DNA from: a virus
DNA: 35,802 nt
Reading direction: 5' to 3' (one strand)
Virus record (IMG/VR): IMGVR_UViG_3300047552_000114
Coordinates: 1-35,802 of that record
Shown: positions 8,330 through 16,572 of the stretch, one piece after another
Position numbering within the stretch: position 1 is the stretch's first letter
Layout of the letters: each line of letters opens with the position of its first letter
The notes under the pieces: generated by a model
The model's input: only the letters and a program-made list of their open reading frames with translations
The model's database searches: none
Told to the model about the DNA's origin: nothing
Made by a program: the position numbers and the translations under genes

Positions 8330-9049
8330 TTGTCATCTTATGACGGTGGCAAGCACAACGCAGAGATGGAAGAAACCATCAAGCGGCTAAAGAAGGAAGG
8401 CAGCTACAAAGACCTGTCCTGTATCTGGATAACCCCTGCATTTGGGTCTATTCCTACCAAGGCAGTAGCAAGCTGGATGAACACATACGCCCCACCTAAC
8501 GGCAAGTTTGTCAGGATGTGGGCTATGGGCATGGAAGTAGGCGCAGCATTTAGCAGCACTATCGCCTCTATCCTCGCTCACCCAGAACTGAGCACATACA
8601 AGTACATCATCACGGTAGAGCATGACAACATCATCCCGCCTGATGGGATTATCAAGCTGTTAAGCCAGATGGAAGCGCATCCAGAGTATGCCTGTATCGG
8701 TGGCCTGTATTACACGCAAGGCCCAGGTGGAGTAGCCCAGATATGGGGAGACAAGAAAGACCCTGTACCAAACTTTAGACCTCAACTGCCTGACCCTAAC
8801 GGTGGTCTAGTGGAGTGTTGGGGCACAGGGATGGGGTTTAACGCTTTCCGTCTTGATATGTTCAAGGATGAAAAGCTGCGCAAGCCTTGGTTCGTAACAC
8901 AGACAGAAAACGGGGTAAGCACCCAAGACCTGTATTTCTGGAATGACGCCCAGAAGCACGGTTATCGGTGCGCTATCGACTGTTCGGTAAAGGTAGGACA
9001 CTACGACTTGGAGGGTAAGCGGGGAGGAATCCCTGACATGACGTGGTAG
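8330..9049 (+). CDS. Glycosyltransferase, GT-A type (family 2-like)
   Basis: About 239 aa from TTG 8330. A GT-A signature is visible: YIITVEHDNIIPPDG (E97-H98-D99 in the DXD position), then ACIGGLYYT, a WGTGMGFNAFRLDMF acceptor-loop motif, and a C-terminal STQDLYFWNDAQKHGY followed by VGHYDLEG. Such phage enzymes transfer a sugar from a nucleotide sugar to a protein, DNA or glycan. The start is uncertain: no good SD precedes the TTG, and the open frame continues upstream to an ATT at 8309 overlapping the previous stop. It is paired with a methyltransferase gene on the other side of the HNH insertion. Confidence 0.8.
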   Translation: MSSYDGGKHNAEMEETIKRLKKEGSYKDLSCIWITPAFGSIPTKAVASWMNTYAPPNGKFVRMWAMGMEVGAAFSSTIASILAHPELSTYKYIITVEHDNIIPPDGIIKLLSQMEAHPEYACIGGLYYTQGPGGVAQIWGDKKDPVPNFRPQLPDPNGGLVECWGTGMGFNAFRLDMFKDEKLRKPWFVTQTENGVSTQDLYFWNDAQKHGYRCAIDCSVKVGHYDLEGKRGGIPDMTW

Positions 9050-9072
9050 TCACCAATCATTGAACTAATTTA

Positions 9073-9081
9073 TGCTATAAT
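9073..9081 (+). promoter_or_regulatory. Extended -10 promoter of the HNH endonuclease gene
   Basis: TGCTATAAT is a perfect extended -10 element located 34 nt before the HNH ATG at 9115. There is no convincing -35. It gives the inserted gene its own transcription inside the late operon. Confidence 0.6.
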
Positions 9082-9114
9082 TGTCATAGTGTAGTAATGA
9101 CTATGGAGGCAATT

Positions 9115-9801
9115 ATGGATAAATGCGGTAAGGGACATGATTTTGACGAAGCCAACACCTATATAGATGGCAGAGGAAAGCGGAATTGCAGGGAGTGCCG
9201 AAGATTAGCGGCGCAAAGGTTCCGCGACAGGGAAGATTCTACCTACAGGCAGCAGCACAAGAAATTGGTAAGAAAGCCAAAGGCTGATAAGCCTAAAAGA
9301 GTAATCAAGGAAAAGGTTGTTAAAGAGCCTCTTGATATGTCGCCAATAGCTAGGTTTATGCGCCGTTTATCAGTTGCAGGCAACGGATGCTGGATATGGC
9401 TTGGTGGCAGGAATGATGATGGGTATGGTGTTTTTTGCCTTGCAAAAAGAAAAAACATTTCGGCCCATAGATTTTCATATCAATTCCATCGCGGCGAAAT
9501 TGAAAAGGGTCTTGAAGTTGACCATTTATGTAGTTGTCGATCTTGTGTAAACCCAGAGCATCTTGAACTGGTAACTCACGCTGAAAATATTAGGCGCGGC
9601 AAAGAGCGTGGTTCATACAAGAATCACAACTTAATAGGCAAGCTAAATTCAGCAAAAACGCATTGTAAAAACGGTCACCCATACCAAGGTGACAACCTGA
9701 TTATTGACAAATATAACGGTGGTCGCAGATGCAAAATATGCGAGCAAGCTAAGTCAATGCGGTATCGGGAAAAAATTAAGGCAAACAAGGAGAAGGCTTG
9801 A
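9115..9801 (+). CDS. Free-standing HNH homing endonuclease
   Basis: 228 aa. I start at ATG 9115 because TATGGAGG lies 7 nt upstream; the in-frame ATG at 9097 would place that SD inside the gene. The HNH_3 core is at residues 118-150: AHRFSYQFHRGE, then VDHLCS (D136-H137), N146 and H149. Two copies of a zinc-binding motif flank it: C4-x3-H8 with C25-x2-C28, and C184-x3-H188 with C206-x2-C209, each followed by a basic helix. HNH enzymes nick or cut DNA near their insertion site and spread by recombination. The gene separates glycosyltransferase from methyltransferase, and its last codons contain the SD of the methyltransferase. Confidence 0.88.
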   Translation: MDKCGKGHDFDEANTYIDGRGKRNCRECRRLAAQRFRDREDSTYRQQHKKLVRKPKADKPKRVIKEKVVKEPLDMSPIARFMRRLSVAGNGCWIWLGGRNDDGYGVFCLAKRKNISAHRFSYQFHRGEIEKGLEVDHLCSCRSCVNPEHLELVTHAENIRRGKERGSYKNHNLIGKLNSAKTHCKNGHPYQGDNLIIDKYNGGRRCKICEQAKSMRYREKIKANKEKA

Positions 9802-10340
9802 AGATTGACCTTGGCTGTGGAAAAAATAAGCGTGAAGGTTTCGTAGGTTGTGACCAGTACGCGATGGACGGTGTAGACCATGTATTCAACATCGGAGAAG
9901 AACCTTGGCCTTTTGAGGATGGAAGCGTAGAAGAAGCACACGCAAGCCACTTCCTTGAACATCTTACTGCTAAACAACGTATCCACTTCATGAATGAACT
10001 GTGGCGCGTTATGGCTGATGGTGCAAAGGCAACGATTATTACCCCGCATTGGTGTAGTGGTCGCGCATACGGTGACTTAACGCATCAATGGCCCCCTGTT
10101 TCAGAGTTCTTTTATCATTACTTGGGTCAAGATTTCCGCAAGTCACAAGCCCCGCACAATGATACTGAGTGGAACAAAGACGGATACAAGTGCAACTTCC
10201 AAGCCTCATGGGGATATGCCCTGCATCCTGAAGTCGCACAGCGTAGCCAAGACTATCAAATGATGGCTATGAACTTTTTTAAAGAAGCAGCGCAAGACCT
10301 GTACGCAACGCTAATCAAGCCAAAACCTGTAACTGAATAA
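9798..10340 (+). CDS. SAM-dependent methyltransferase (class I)
   Basis: 180 aa from TTG 9798, whose last two bases are part of the HNH stop (TTGA); AAGGAGA lies 5 nt upstream. Motif I is clear: KIDLGCGKNKREGFVGCDQ (residues 2-20). It is followed by EEPWPFEDGSVEEAHASHFLEHL (motif IV region, split here as two parts of the helix) and MNELWRVMADGAKATIITPHW (motif VI). This is the pattern of small phage methyltransferases often found beside glycosyltransferases. The target is unknown: sugar, protein or nucleic acid. Its partner upstream is the GT at 8330. Confidence 0.82.
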   Translation: MKIDLGCGKNKREGFVGCDQYAMDGVDHVFNIGEEPWPFEDGSVEEAHASHFLEHLTAKQRIHFMNELWRVMADGAKATIITPHWCSGRAYGDLTHQWPPVSEFFYHYLGQDFRKSQAPHNDTEWNKDGYKCNFQASWGYALHPEVAQRSQDYQMMAMNFFKEAAQDLYATLIKPKPVTE

Positions 10341-10352
10341 AGAAAGGGCGCT

Positions 10353-10988
10353 ATGACTACAGCTTTCCAGTCTGGCGCTTTTCAAGAAGATGCGTACCAA
10401 ATTGATGCAGCCGCTGTTGGCTACTCAATCACCTGTGATCCCGGAAGTTATGCCATTACAGGCTCAAGCGCAACAATATCGCGCAACAGAGCATTAACAG
10501 CTAACGCGGGCAGTTACGCCTATACCGGCACAGCAGCAACGCTAGTCAAAGGTAGAGGCTTAACGGCTTCAAGTGGAGCGTATGCCTATACAGGCAGTTC
10601 TGCTGACATTACCAAGGCAACGCCTGGTGCTTATACGATCACAGCACTTGCTGGCGAATATGTAATCAGCGGTCAACCCGCAACGATTACATATGCATCT
10701 GGAACGGTAGCAGACACGCATGACGGTGTGCCATCCTGGTATCTCAAGTGGTGGTTGAACCAACATAAGAAGAAGAACATTGAAACCGTAGAAGAGGCAC
10801 TAGAAATAGTGCAGGAAACGGTGCTACAAGCCCCGCCAAAGGTCGCCAAACGGCCTGAAGTGATCGCGGCAAGGGATGACCTTCAGCTACAGCTATTTAT
10901 CGCTCGACAGATTGTTCTAGCCCGTCAGGAAATTAAACGCTTAGAAGATGAGGAAGAAGAGGAATTAATCCTCGCAATGCTGCTATGA
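10353..10988 (+). CDS. Structural protein with four short beta repeats and helical C-terminus
   Basis: 211 aa. Four copies of a short repeat of about 22 residues begin near residues 31, 53, 75 and 101 (GSYAITGSSATI, GSYAYTGTAATL, GAYAYTGSSADI, GEYVISGQPATI). From residue 130 the protein becomes helical and charged (WYLKWWLNQHKKKN, then KRLEDEEEEELILAML). Similar G.Y..TG..A repeats are found in other phage virion proteins. A fibre or decoration role is inferred. The end overlaps the next start by 4 nt (ATGA). Confidence 0.65.
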   Translation: MTTAFQSGAFQEDAYQIDAAAVGYSITCDPGSYAITGSSATISRNRALTANAGSYAYTGTAATLVKGRGLTASSGAYAYTGSSADITKATPGAYTITALAGEYVISGQPATITYASGTVADTHDGVPSWYLKWWLNQHKKKNIETVEEALEIVQETVLQAPPKVAKRPEVIAARDDLQLQLFIARQIVLARQEIKRLEDEEEEELILAMLL

Positions 10989-11287
10989 CCAAAGAAGAAT
11001 GGGGCGCTATCTGGAAGCTTGAAGGTGACGAGCTAGACCGTTGCTGGCAAGAGAAACAAGAAATGCACCAGCGCGAAGCAGGTTACTACATCATCTCGGA
11101 AGAAAAGAACTATCAGCCCTACAAGTCTATGAAAACGGGCGAGATGATAGAAGGTCGCAAGCAGCACAGAGAGCATCTAAAGCAACACGGTCTTGTTGAG
11201 GTTGGCAACGAACAGCCCAAGGCAAAGAAGATGGAATATGACTCAAAAGGCTTGAAAGAAGCCCTCATAAGACAAGTTTACAGGTGA
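10985..11287 (+). CDS. Conserved-type small phage protein
   Basis: 100 aa, strongly charged. The segment YKSMKTGEMIEGRKQHREHLK followed by HGLVEVGNE is a pattern I recall from small proteins in other phage structural clusters; no function is known to me. It lies in an ATGA overlap behind the repeat protein and 3 nt before the tailspike gene. A role in head-tail joining or tailspike assembly is possible but not shown. Confidence 0.65.
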   Translation: MTKEEWGAIWKLEGDELDRCWQEKQEMHQREAGYYIISEEKNYQPYKSMKTGEMIEGRKQHREHLKQHGLVEVGNEQPKAKKMEYDSKGLKEALIRQVYR

Positions 11288-11290
11288 TAT

Positions 11291-13897
11291 ATGGCAGAAA
11301 CCCTAACAGAAATCGTACAAGCCGCGCTTAGAGCAGCAACAGGAACGACTAACGATTACTACGGGGATTGGCACGCCTATCTTACTGCCCAAGGTATTCA
11401 GGAGGGCCAGATTGACGGGCGCATCTTAGCTTATGGGCAGATTATAGACGGCACACTTAACTCTGCGTCTGCCGCACACAACTACTTTTTGTTGAATGGA
11501 ATTGGTTCAACGACTGAAACCATCGACTACAAAGCCCTCTACCCTATCTCGGCAGACATTGGTACTGTTTACACGGGTGGGTCTGGTACAGGTGGCGCAG
11601 TAACCTCTGGCGCAGAGCTTGGCACAGCGTTAACAAGTCTTTCAGCTACAGGCGGCACGATTGTCATTGACTCTACCGCGACCATCAGCGCATATACGAT
11701 TACTGCCGCACCCAGCGCACAGATCATGATTCGTGGCGTTAGTTCTGGTAGCAAGGGGAAGCTACCGTTTTTGTCATGGGTAGCAACCTCCTCCCCGACA
11801 GGCGGCATCACATTCAAGTGGTGCGATTTTGGGGATGCTGCAACGATAAGCGGAGCTTGCTTTACGCTCGGTGATGGCACAAGCAAGACCTACGGAACGG
11901 TTAAGTTCCAAGAGTGTTCATTCTACGGTGCAACGCTAGACCCGAATGGCGCTTACTCTGCTGGACTTACAGGCATCAACGAATGTAACGGGTTCAGCTT
12001 TACATCCACCACCACAATGACAAACTTTGAGCTTAACGGTTGCTCATTCTCAAGTTTGTCCACCGGCATGAGTCGCATCAACGCTACAACCTCTGCCGTG
12101 GTGTTTAACAATACCTTTGACCTGATCTATCAGGACGCATCTGGATGGGGTCGCGCAGCTAATACAGCAGGCATTCCTGTAAAACTGTACTTCAATCGGT
12201 ACACTAGAAACTTGGCCCTGCCTACGGACACAGGAAACCCACACGCAGACGCTTTCCAACTGTTCCCAACTTCCCCAGTTAACCAAGATTGGATTAACTC
12301 AGAGTTTATTGGCAACATTGTATTCAACTACGGTTCTCGCGGTTCTTATCAGGGCTTGTTCTCTGGCGATATGGGAAGCACCTATTACCTTGCCGATTCA
12401 AAGATTGCAGGGAATCTGTGCGTTTATGACCAATCAGTAGTGTCTCAGGCTCATGCGCTGAACTTTGAACAAGCCAAGAATGTGTATGTGTTCGGCAATC
12501 GATGTGTAAACGCCAAGCCATCAACCAATAGCGCAACGGTTCGCATGGCAATCGGTAGCGTGACCTCTGATGGCAGAAACTTTTGCGGCTACAACATCAA
12601 CAGCGGGGCAACTCCTACGGTGGGGAATGGTGTTTTCTCTAACCAGACGCAAATCCCGACAATCAATACTGCTGCTTACCAGACATACATGGATTGGGCG
12701 GCTGAACCGACTAGCGTTGCTGAGTGCATTACTGCCGCACGTTGGAAAGCAGGCGAATACCTGCGCGACTATATCGACTACGACAACTGCACCCTTACGG
12801 TAAGTCTTGAGCCTTCCTATGTGCCGTTGCAGAACATATACAACCAAGCCACCAGCACCTCTGTATCGTCTAACAATGCACGTTTAACGGGTGGCAAGGC
12901 ATCTGTAGCAGTAAGCATTACAGGTGGCGAATATCAGATCAGTAGTGACGCCGCAGGGTCAACAGTCGTCACGGCATGGACAAGCGCATCTGGAACGATG
13001 GCAAGAGGCAACTACATCAAGGTGCGCCATACCACGTCTGGTAGCGAGGTTACAACGACATCTACCGTGCTGACTTTGGGCAATACTGCTACCACATGGC
13101 AATCGACCACGCTTGATACATCTGTATTTGACAGGGCTGTATTTGACGGTGCTGCTACTACTTACAGCAAGTCTGCCGGGGCATGGGCATCAACCTCATT
13201 CCCCCGTTGGATTATGGCATTCAAGTTCAAGCCTACGGCGGCAACAGGTGTTCAACAGATTTGGGCTGATGGTCCTGCTAACTCCAAGCTTGAATGGTCG
13301 CCAACATTCAGCACACTTCAGTTGAGCAGTTCAACCGTGCTTAAGTTTGGTCTGGGTGCATCTACGACCAACACAGAAAACCTGATGATTGTGTCAATTG
13401 ACTTCACGCAAAACGACCAGACGGGCGTTGATGCTGCGGCTAAGGCACAGATCAACTATAACAACGGGGTTAAGCGGGTTTTGAATGGTGTTGTCCTAAC
13501 TGGCGGCACTCCGACAGCATTTGACACATCCAACGGCACTAGAACAATCAGCCTTGCCAACATCTCAACTACAGCTATGGGCTTTGGCTCACAGTCTGAT
13601 GGTGGTGGCGTTGAGTTTACTGGTGAGTGGGAATTTATGTGGATGGATGGCTACACCTCTAGCGAGGACTTCCCCGACATTACCGACCCGCTCATATACA
13701 ACAAGTTCTCTGCCCAACTTATCGGCGCGGATGGTTCTGGCCCGACAGGTCGCCAACCGTTGATTTACTACAACTCTGTGCCCGGTGCTACAGACGGTTC
13801 TGAAGCAGGCACATGGAACGCAACACTCGGCCTTGCCAACAAGGGAACAATGACAACCAATCACTTAATGGTTCGTCAAGGTTCTCTATATACCTAA
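11291..13897 (+). CDS. Tailspike / receptor-binding protein with beta-helix and LamG-like C-terminus
   Basis: 868 aa, the largest gene here. The N-terminus is helical (about 1-70) and may bind the virion. Residues of about 110-450 show short repeating strands rich in Asn/Gly/Ser (FKWCDFGDAATISGACF, FELNGCSFSSLSTG, KNVYVFGNRC), as in right-handed pectate-lyase-like beta-helices. Residues near 520-600 look Ig-like. From about 610 to 830 the sequence looks like a concanavalin/LamG-type domain (FDGAATTYSKSAGAW, FKFKPTAATGVQQIW, FTGEWEFMWMDG). Surface glycan binding or cleavage is inferred; no catalytic residues can be named from the sequence. Confidence 0.75.
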   Translation: MAETLTEIVQAALRAATGTTNDYYGDWHAYLTAQGIQEGQIDGRILAYGQIIDGTLNSASAAHNYFLLNGIGSTTETIDYKALYPISADIGTVYTGGSGTGGAVTSGAELGTALTSLSATGGTIVIDSTATISAYTITAAPSAQIMIRGVSSGSKGKLPFLSWVATSSPTGGITFKWCDFGDAATISGACFTLGDGTSKTYGTVKFQECSFYGATLDPNGAYSAGLTGINECNGFSFTSTTTMTNFELNGCSFSSLSTGMSRINATTSAVVFNNTFDLIYQDASGWGRAANTAGIPVKLYFNRYTRNLALPTDTGNPHADAFQLFPTSPVNQDWINSEFIGNIVFNYGSRGSYQGLFSGDMGSTYYLADSKIAGNLCVYDQSVVSQAHALNFEQAKNVYVFGNRCVNAKPSTNSATVRMAIGSVTSDGRNFCGYNINSGATPTVGNGVFSNQTQIPTINTAAYQTYMDWAAEPTSVAECITAARWKAGEYLRDYIDYDNCTLTVSLEPSYVPLQNIYNQATSTSVSSNNARLTGGKASVAVSITGGEYQISSDAAGSTVVTAWTSASGTMARGNYIKVRHTTSGSEVTTTSTVLTLGNTATTWQSTTLDTSVFDRAVFDGAATTYSKSAGAWASTSFPRWIMAFKFKPTAATGVQQIWADGPANSKLEWSPTFSTLQLSSSTVLKFGLGASTTNTENLMIVSIDFTQNDQTGVDAAAKAQINYNNGVKRVLNGVVLTGGTPTAFDTSNGTRTISLANISTTAMGFGSQSDGGGVEFTGEWEFMWMDGYTSSEDFPDITDPLIYNKFSAQLIGADGSGPTGRQPLIYYNSVPGATDGSEAGTWNATLGLANKGTMTTNHLMVRQGSLYT

Positions 13898-13917
13898 TCC
13901 TGACCAGATAAAAAACT

Positions 13918-13956
13918 AACGCTGAGAAGCGCTGATTGTGGGGTTGGTCGCCCACA
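13918..13956 (+). promoter_or_regulatory. Leader hairpins before the scaffold/capsid genes, one with a GNRA loop
   Basis: CGCT-GAGA-AGCG at 13920-13931 is a GNRA hairpin; the 15 bases from 13918 to 13932 are identical to 24437-24451. A second stem, TGTGGG with CCCACA (13937-13942 with 13951-13956), follows. The SD AAAGGA and the TTG start come about 10-20 nt later. No promoter is obvious in the 79-nt gap. Confidence 0.6.
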
Positions 13957-13976
13957 AATTGACTAAAGGAAATATC

Positions 13977-14969
13977 TTGGACACCTCCAACGATACCTTG
14001 CGTGATTCTTTGGAATCAGCAATAGAAGCAGTAGAAGCACCCGTAGAAGCCACAGAAACCCCTGTAGAAGCGATTGAAACTGATCGGACAAGGGATGACA
14101 AGGGCAGATTCGCAAAGAAGGCTGAAGAGCCTCCAGAGGCCGTAGAAGAGCCTGTTGCGGTAGAGCAACCAGTAGAAACGCCTGCTGAGCGTCAAGAACG
14201 TCTAAGCCCAAAATCATGGCGCAAGGAAATCGCAGAAAAGTACTGGGGGAATCTTGACCCAGAACTACAAGCTGAGATTGAGCGCAGGGAGCAAGACGTA
14301 AACAAGGGCTTTGAGCAATACCGCCCCAAGGCACAGTTAGCAGACGAGTTTAACCAAGCACTTCAGCCGTATATGCCGACTATACAGGCATTGGGCGTAC
14401 ACCCTGCTGAAGCCGCTGCAAGACTGTTTAACGTAGAGCATCAGTTACGTTTCGGCAACGAACAACAGAAGATGGCTACAGTCCAGACCATTTTCCAAGA
14501 GTATGGCATCGATCCCAATCGGTTCTATGACCATCTACAGAATACGCCGCCACCTGACCCCCAGGTGCAGGCTATGCAACGCTACGTCCAGCAACTTGAA
14601 CAGCAATATAACCAAGTTCTGACGCAGCAACAACAACGCGAACAGCAAGCGCTCAACAGCGAGATACAAGCATTCGCGGCAGATAAAGAGCATTTCGATA
14701 CAGTCCGTGAGGATATGGCTGCGCTTCTCCAAGCAGGCCGTGCCGCTGACCTTCAGAGTGCTTACGACATGGCAGTTTACGCAAACCCAACGACACGCGC
14801 CGCAATGCTCCAACAGCAAGCGGCACAGCATCAAGCTAAAGCACAGACCCAAAGAGCCACCTCTGCGGCAGTAAGTGTTAAAGGCTCAAGCCCCGTGTCA
14901 GGTACGTCAAACGCCCCCAAAGGCAGTCTCAGGGATGAGCTTGAGGCCGCTTTAGCTAATCATTTTTAA
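13977..14969 (+). CDS. Capsid scaffolding protein
   Basis: 330 aa. I start at TTG 13977, which has AAAGGA 6 nt upstream; the open frame reaches further up but crosses the leader hairpins. The N-terminal 100 residues are acidic and Glu/Pro/Val-rich (repeats of VEA.E.PVEA) with TRDDKGRFAKKAEE, a common motif in phage scaffold proteins. The middle (SPKSWRKEIAEKYWGNLDPE, then AEIERREQDVNKGFEQYRP) and the long Gln-rich coiled coil (about 190-310) fit a scaffold. It lies directly before the major capsid gene. It would guide prohead assembly and then leave. Confidence 0.8.
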   Translation: MDTSNDTLRDSLESAIEAVEAPVEATETPVEAIETDRTRDDKGRFAKKAEEPPEAVEEPVAVEQPVETPAERQERLSPKSWRKEIAEKYWGNLDPELQAEIERREQDVNKGFEQYRPKAQLADEFNQALQPYMPTIQALGVHPAEAAARLFNVEHQLRFGNEQQKMATVQTIFQEYGIDPNRFYDHLQNTPPPDPQVQAMQRYVQQLEQQYNQVLTQQQQREQQALNSEIQAFAADKEHFDTVREDMAALLQAGRAADLQSAYDMAVYANPTTRAAMLQQQAAQHQAKAQTQRATSAAVSVKGSSPVSGTSNAPKGSLRDELEAALANHF

Positions 14970-14979
14970 AGGATAAATC

Positions 14980-15975
14980 ATGGCATTTCCGAACTCTGCA
15001 ATTTCGGACATTATCGCCACTACGATTCAGTCTCGCAGCGGTAAGCTGGCAGACAACGTACTGAACAATAATGCCCTGTTGATGCGCTTGAAAGAGCGTG
15101 GCAACGTCAAGCCTGTGTCTGGCGGTAACGTCATTCTTCAGGAAATCATGTACAACGATTCGACTACTTCTAACGCCAATTCCTATAGTGGCTATGACGT
15201 AATCAACATCGCCCCTAACAGCCCGATTAGTGCTGCTCAGTTTGACCTGAAGCAATACGCTGCTGCTGTTACCATCTCTGGTCTGGAAACCCTCCAGAAC
15301 GCAGGCAAGGAGGCCATTATTGACCTTCTGGAAAGCCGCATTCAGATTGCTGAAAAGCAACTGCTGAACAAGCTTTCTACCGACCTGTACGGTGATGGCA
15401 CTACCAACGGTGGCAAGGCGCTTACTGGTCTTGGTGCTGCTGTTGCTGACAGCCCTGCCTCTGGCACTTATGGTGGTATTGACCGTGGCTCTTACAGCTT
15501 CTGGCGCAACATCGCTTTTGACGCTACTACTGACGGTTCTGCTGCCGCTTCCGCTTCCAACATCCAAGGTTACATGAACCGTGTGATCCTTCAGGTTGTT
15601 CGCGGCAACGAAAGCCCTGACCTGATCGTAGCTGACAACAACTACTACCGCTTCTATCTGGAATCGCTGCAAACCATTCAGCGTGTTATGGACGAGAAGA
15701 TGGCAGGCGCTGGTTTCACCTCGCTGAAGTATTTTGGCGCAGGTAAGGCCGCAGACGTTGTTCTTGATGGCGGTGTTGGTGGTGCTATCACTTCTAACCA
15801 TATGTACTTCCTGAACACGGACTACCTGTTCTGGCGTCCTCACCGTGACCGTAACTTCACGCCCATCGGTGGTGATCGTATGTCGGTTAACCAAGACAGT
15901 ATCGTCAAGCTCATCGGGTTTGCCGGTAACCTGACTGGTAGCGCTCCCCGTATGCAAGCTGTTCTGAAAGACTAA
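14980..15975 (+). CDS. Major capsid protein
   Basis: 331 aa, with AAAGGA before the ATG. It starts MAFPNSAISDIIATTIQSRSG and continues with LADNVLNNNALLMRLKERGN, a pattern found in major capsid proteins of podo- and siphoviruses. LKQYAAAVTISGLETLQNAG, LADNNYYRFYLESL-type and KYFGAGKAADVVLDGGVGG segments follow (assignments by eye). An HK97-like fold is inferred. Position between scaffold and a small decoration-like gene, and a terminator after that gene, fit the highly expressed capsid module. Confidence 0.85.
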   Translation: MAFPNSAISDIIATTIQSRSGKLADNVLNNNALLMRLKERGNVKPVSGGNVILQEIMYNDSTTSNANSYSGYDVINIAPNSPISAAQFDLKQYAAAVTISGLETLQNAGKEAIIDLLESRIQIAEKQLLNKLSTDLYGDGTTNGGKALTGLGAAVADSPASGTYGGIDRGSYSFWRNIAFDATTDGSAAASASNIQGYMNRVILQVVRGNESPDLIVADNNYYRFYLESLQTIQRVMDEKMAGAGFTSLKYFGAGKAADVVLDGGVGGAITSNHMYFLNTDYLFWRPHRDRNFTPIGGDRMSVNQDSIVKLIGFAGNLTGSAPRMQAVLKD

Positions 15976-15985
15976 GGAGACTACT

Positions 15986-16483
15986 ATGTTTATTTCTGGA
16001 ATTGACCCCACAAGCGTCCGCACTTCTTCCCAAGGTGCGGAATTTGCCGTTGGTACTATCGGCTTTAACCAAACCTCTGCTGGCCCGAAAGGCTACATCT
16101 ATGTTCAGGACTCCGGTTCTGGCATTACTGGTGATGGCTATGTCGCGCTGGTTGACGGTTCTGCCTTCACCGCTGTAATGGCAACTACTACCACCTCTGC
16201 CCCCGGCGCTGGTGCTGGTAAGTTGGCAGGTGTAGCCCGTGCTGCTATCGCCGCATCTGGCTATGGTTGGTTGCAAATCTTTGGTGCTGGTACTGTGCTG
16301 GTTGCTGCTTCTGCTGCTGCCTACACTCTGATCAACACTACTGCAACCGCAGGCCAACTGGATGACGATGCAACCGCAGGTGCTGAAGTTGTGGACGGTA
16401 TCGTCCTTGACGTTGCTAACGGTGGTTCTGCCGCTGTTACTGCTGCATGGCTGAACTGGCCCAAGGTAGCACGTACCCTGTAA
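15986..16483 (+). CDS. Capsid decoration / stabilising protein (probable)
   Basis: 165 aa, with SD AAGGAG 8 nt before the ATG. It is rich in Ala/Gly/Thr/Val and beta-like (YIYVQDSGSGITGDGYVALV, then GYGWLQIFGAGTVLVA, LDDDATAGAEVVDGIVLDV). Size, composition and place directly after the major capsid gene match small head-decoration proteins (DUF2190-like in style). A terminator follows 15 nt downstream. An alternative is a minor capsid fibre. Confidence 0.65.
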   Translation: MFISGIDPTSVRTSSQGAEFAVGTIGFNQTSAGPKGYIYVQDSGSGITGDGYVALVDGSAFTAVMATTTTSAPGAGAGKLAGVARAAIAASGYGWLQIFGAGTVLVAASAAAYTLINTTATAGQLDDDATAGAEVVDGIVLDVANGGSAAVTAAWLNWPKVARTL

Positions 16484-16497
16484 TTTAAAAGTTACAC

Positions 16498-16521
16498 AAC
16501 CCCGCTTTCATAGGGGGTTTT
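16498..16521 (+). terminator. Rho-independent terminator after the capsid genes
   Basis: AACCCC (16498-16503) pairs with GGGGTT (16514-16519) around a 10-nt loop, and the T-run continues to 16521. It would lower expression of downstream tail genes relative to capsid genes unless polymerase is antiterminated. Confidence 0.65.
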
Positions 16522-16522
16522 A

Positions 16523-16540
16523 AGAATGGTCAACCATTCT
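16523..16540 (+). repeat. Perfect inverted repeat behind the capsid terminator
   Basis: AGAATGGT and ACCATTCT form an 8-nt inverted repeat with a 2-nt centre (or a 7-bp stem with a TCAA loop). It starts 2 nt after the terminator T-run and ends 32 nt before the next start codon. It could be a second RNA stem protecting the 3' end or a protein-binding site. Confidence 0.55.
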
Positions 16541-16572
16541 CTAAACCTCTTAACTCTCACAAGGCTCCCCAA

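Noticed and set aside
11291-13897. Diversity-generating retroelement acting on the tailspike
   Set aside because: No reverse transcriptase gene, template repeat or second copy of the C-terminal sequence is visible in the window.
14956-16023. Long antisense frame (355 codons) opposite the major capsid gene
   Set aside because: It is the mirror of a strongly biased sense gene. No SD or family resemblance is seen, and it runs over capsid start and stop regions.
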